Assembly: GCA_018287875.1 (NCBI GenBank) | Contig: JAGVVL010000001.1 | Location: forward strand, 7,316,001 to 7,380,000 | Direction: 5' to 3' | DNA from: Nigrospora sphaerica | Lineage: Eukaryota; Ascomycota; Sordariomycetes; Amphisphaeriales; Apiosporaceae | DNA: 64,000 nucleotides | Shown: piece by piece, positions 60,535 to 64,000 of the stretch | How positions within the stretch are numbered: position 1 is the first letter of the stretch | Layout of the letters: each line of letters begins with the position of its first letter | Position numbers and translations under genes: made by a program | The notes under the pieces: generated by a model | What the model saw: only the letters and a program-made list of their open reading frames with translations | Told to the model about the DNA's origin: nothing | The model's database searches: none

Positions 60535-61468
60535 GGCAGATGTCACGACTTCTTCCCGCACGCAATTAGAGTGGCGACGAAATGGTAGGATTGCTTTTTG
60601 GTCCCTGGTTTTCAAGTAAGAGGTAGGTAGACAAGTAAGTGCCTCCTAATGTGCTTGGGTGTTGTCGTTGAGTACCGGGAGATCCAAAGGCTGCTTGCTT
60701 TGCTACTATGTTTCTGGCTGTGTGCATTCATGCCTCCTCAAGACTTGTGTAGACCTTGATGGTAACCCATCTTCTGGTTACCCACTTTCCAGTAAGCTCC
60801 GTGCTTCTTTCCCTTCATGTAGCCAAGAATCGTAACGTCGTGGTGCATCCGTTTCGTGCGCTGGATTCGTTTCTGGGAATGGAAAACCCCGGCGGGTGCG
60901 CGTGGTCCGTTGTCGTCGAGGCCGCTCCATCTCCTGATGCGAATGGTGCTTGACAACATGCCGCGGCCTGGATTAAGGTGGTGCACTGAGAGGCCGGCTG
61001 GTGTTTTGTAGTCCTCGGACCCCCCCTAGCAGCGCCATCTCTCACCTACCCGCTTACGCTCACCTGTTTGGTCCCCTCCTTCCGCTCCATATTCCTCTCC
61101 TCCTCTCACGTCACCGTCGCATTGAGACACGATTCCTTCTTTCTGCCGTTCCGTCATGCGGGCGTCAAGCTGCCGGAACGCTCCTGCAAGGAAGACTGCA
61201 ACACAGCAGCCCAGGCCTTGGTTGGTAGTCTGTGTATTCGAGTAGCCTTTGCTTCTACCCTTCCACCTTACATCCAACCGAGCGCGGCGTCCTGTGCGCA
61301 CTGTTTCCATGCCTACTCATCCGGCATCTGGCCCACGGCGACGCGCCTCCGCCTGTACATGCGCAATTCTATGTACTTTCGTGTCGTGGATTGTCCCACC
61401 GACTCCCAAAAGAAACCTGACCCGCTAGTCCAGCCGTGGCCTTATGAAGTGGACAGATGACGCAGGCT
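60535..61468. other. Intergenic region, no gene seen
   Basis: This 0.9-kb stretch lies between tRNA-Thr and the stop codon of the Hos4-like gene. It contains only short, domain-free frames. Confidence 0.6.
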
Positions 61469-64000
61469 CTAATGGCCTTCCCCACTAGTAGAACCATTGA
61501 TGCCATTGACGAGCGGCTTCTGCAACACTGGCAACGGCGCCGCTGCCGCCGCCGGCTGCCGCCGCGGCTGCTCCGTCAAGCCGTTGGGCGTCGTTGTGGG
61601 CGAAGGCGCCGAGGGCGAGAGGTTCCCGTTCATTTCGGCCGTGTCGTTGGATGTCATGCTTTTCGGTGTCAGGTGCGCAGCCGCGTCCAGGACCGACAGT
61701 TTCTGCTGCTCGGTAAGGAGGTGTTCGAGACCTTGCTCTAGGCAGAGCCGTGCGTAGTCGGGCTCTTCGGGAGCCACGGCCTCGATGCCCCTGCGTCGGG
61801 GCACGCGGTGCTCAGGGAACGGGCAACTCTGCGCCTTGTAGTGGCCGGGCTTGTCCTCGCCCACCAGTTGTCCGTCGAGGTAGTACTTGTTGCGCGGCGC
61901 AAATCCTTCGCGCGTGTGCGCATCGGCGTCCTGCTTCCACTTGGCCGGCACGCTCCACCCCTTCAGCTGCGACTCGTGCTCGGGGAGCTCGCGGTAACAT
62001 ATCGACAGCCGAACCCCGCGCAGATGAGGAATGCTAGGCACGAGTGCAAGAAAGTCCGATTCCTGGCGCCACATTGTCAGCCATCCACCCGCTATCACCG
62101 TCGCCTGGCAAAACATACCTTGACAAAGAACATGTTGGTCTCGAAGAAAAGCTTCGAGGCTTCGCCCCGCAGCTGCTCGAGTCTTCGGTAGCCGACGTGG
62201 CTCGGGTTGCCGCCGTAGTAGCCGGGCAGCTGTTCTCCCAGGTGATAGAGCCGCCCTTCGGTCAGAGCATACCGGTCCTGCTCCAGCCGCCATATGACCT
62301 TCTTCGCAATCTGAGAAACGGGAACCCGCTCCCACGACGCATCTGCACGCTGGTTAGTACTCATGACACACTCCAGGGCCGCGGGCTGGGCTTACATTTA
62401 CGAAGATCCAGGTCTTTGTCTCCGAGAAGCAACGCCACTTGGGTGTTCAGCAGCCACTGCTCTCGGCCCCCGGGCTTGCCTGTGGCAGCAGGCGAAATCG
62501 TATCGTAGCGTACGCCTTGCATGATGGAAAACAGCTCGGCCGTTTCCCGCTGCTGGGGGGACGGGCACGAGTTGAGCCACCGGAGAAGCGGCGGCAGTCG
62601 GGCTAACCGCCGCCTTTCCTGCTCTTGCAGGATCCGCCGCTGCTCTGCTTCCTGCGCTGCTTTCTGGCGTTCTCGTTCCTTGCGCTCCTCCTCCTCTTGC
62701 AGCCTCCGGGCTTCTTCGGCTGCCTCCCGCTCGCGCCTGGCCCGTTCCTCTTCCTGCCGGCGTTGCCGCTCCTCTACTTCCTTCCGCTTCCTTTCCTCCT
62801 CTTCCTGGCGCTGCCTCTCCTCTTCTTCGCGCTTTTTCCGTTCCTCCTCGAGTCGAGCTTTTTCCCGGGCCTTCTCTTCGGCCTCTTTCCGCTTGAGCTC
62901 TTCCTCTTCTCGTCTCTGCTTCTCTTCCTCCAGCCGTTTCCTCTCCACCTCCTCACGTTGCCGTTTTTCTTCGGCTTCTCGTTTCCGCCGTTCGGCCTCC
63001 TGTCGTTGCCTATCTTCTTCTTTCTGGCGGCTCTCCTCGGCGGCGGCCTCTAGTTCGGCCTGTCGCTTCTTGGCCTGTGCCTTCTCGCGTTCGACCTGGG
63101 CATCCCGAACAGGGACCGCAGCGGCTGGGGGAGGAGCGTCCGGCATGTCCAGATCCATGTCCTGAGAGAACACTGTGATGCTCGCCTTCTCCTCGGAACT
63201 GGGGTAGTCGAAGTCTCGACGTTCCAAACTGGCCTTTTTGAGTTTTGATGGATCCCTGCGTTCTTCTTGAGGCTTCTGCCGCTTGACCGCATCTCGCGAC
63301 ACTTCTCGCTTTCGCTGGCGATCGTCGGGCGACGACGTCTGCCGAGACCGCTTCTCTTTGCCCTCTACATCCAGTCTCCGTCTCTTGACAGGGCCATCGG
63401 CTTCCTCCTTGTCGGCGGGGGCTTGTCGCGGAGGCGACGCACTGGGTCGGTGTCGCTTCGACGAGCTGTCGCTAAGCGAAAGCCTGTCCCTCGAGTCGTC
63501 TCGTTTCAGGGCCTTGGTTCTATCATGATACTTCTCCGAGATACGATCAGAGCGAGATTTCTCCGAAGACTCTTCATGCTTGCCATCTGCCCGGTCTGTG
63601 GCATCCCGGGCCGAATTGGTCGAGATCACACTCGCCCGGCGCTGTTTTTCCCGCTGACCCTTCAAGTCTTTGCCAGAGATGAGTTTCCTGCGCGGCTTGG
63701 CGGTCTCGCCTTCGGACGAGCCTGCCATTTCCGAGTCGGCTCGTCTCGGCTTCGTGCTGGGTGGCCTAGAGGACGTAGCGGGCGACGTTTCGCGGTCGGA
63801 AATAGCAATCGACGGGACCTTCTCGTCCTTTTTCGGCCGACCCGGTCCGCGTTTGGGGGAGTGCGGATCCTCTGCGTTACTGAACGAAGAGCGTCTCTTT
63901 TCCTTGGTGGGGCTACCGGGCGTTTTGTTCGTTGCGTGCTTCTTCTTGGCATCGGGCTCTCGGCCGGGGCTCGAAGGACGTCGTCTGTGGGTGCGGGCGA
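61469..64000 (-). CDS. HOS4: Hos4-like protein of the SET3 histone deacetylase complex (partial, 5' end outside the window)
   Basis: Exons visible on the minus strand: beyond 64000 to 62396, 62342-62119 and 62062-61469, giving 806 codons in one frame. Introns are 53 nt (TACTAAC branch site) and 56 nt (GCTGAC). The frame is still open at 64000, so the N-terminus, where ankyrin repeats of this family lie, is missing. Visible order: a basic Ser/Pro region with an AT-hook-like RGPGRPKKDEK; the segment GETAKPRRKLISGKDLKGQR; a bipartite-NLS-like KRRRLDVEGKEKRSR; a 170-residue highly charged Glu/Arg/Lys stretch (helical); then a conserved C-terminal domain (LPPLLRWLNSCPSP; REQWLLNTQVALLLGDKDLD; GEQLPGYYGGNP; ATG-independent SIPHLRGVRLSICYRELPEH). 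It ends in a Pro/Ala/Thr tail. The identification as Hos4-like rests on remembered family features; the absent ankyrin part is needed to confirm it. Confidence 0.78.

Noticed and set aside
62521..63165. 214-codon Ser/Arg/Cys-rich plus-strand frame
   Set aside because: It is the reverse of the Glu/Arg/Lys-rich helix of the Hos4-like protein (GAG/CTC codons read backwards).

Overview
The window is nuclear DNA of a filamentous ascomycete (Pezizomycotina), most likely a Sordariomycete; the genus cannot be fixed from sequence alone. Evidence: genes are split by short introns (mostly 50-140 nt) with GTRNGT-type donors, CTGAC/CTAAC branch sites and YAG acceptors; coding regions are GC-rich; intergenic DNA is long, pyrimidine-rich and full of TACCTA/TAGGTA words and GT/CT microsatellites; and the proteins are typically fungal (Zn2Cys6 regulator, WSC-domain protein, Ste18-type G gamma, Hos4-like and Nto1-like chromatin proteins). 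I find 14 protein genes (one cut by the right edge) and one tRNA-Thr. There are no rRNA genes, no CRISPR array and no recognisable intact transposon.

Left part (1-19.9 kb): a DUF3336/patatin lipase (+), an intradiol ring-cleavage dioxygenase (+), a convergent Zn2Cys6 transcription factor (-), a class III CoA-transferase (+), the E3-binding component PDX1 of pyruvate dehydrogenase (-), a two-span probable mitochondrial membrane protein (+), and a five-exon Sulfotransfer_4-type P-loop protein (+). The dioxygenase, regulator and CoA-transferase form a possible catabolic neighbourhood. PDX1 and the membrane protein are divergent and share a 0.9-kb promoter region.

Middle (19.9-43.3 kb): a 9.9-kb stretch with no gene I can support, then an LRR protein (+) and an Nto1-like EPL1/PHD chromatin reader (+), each followed by 2.5-4.8 kb of non-coding DNA.

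Right part (43.3-64 kb): the PP1 catalytic subunit (+), an Rdx/SelW-like thioredoxin-fold protein (-), the heterotrimeric G-protein gamma subunit (-), translation factor eIF3a (+, with a start codon that forms an exon alone), a secreted two-WSC-domain protein (+), tRNA-Thr(TGU), and the C-terminal part of a Hos4-like SET3-complex protein (-). Most are core housekeeping or signalling genes, not an obvious gene cluster. Exon boundaries below were derived by hand from reading frame, splice consensus and family knowledge; no alignment was run.
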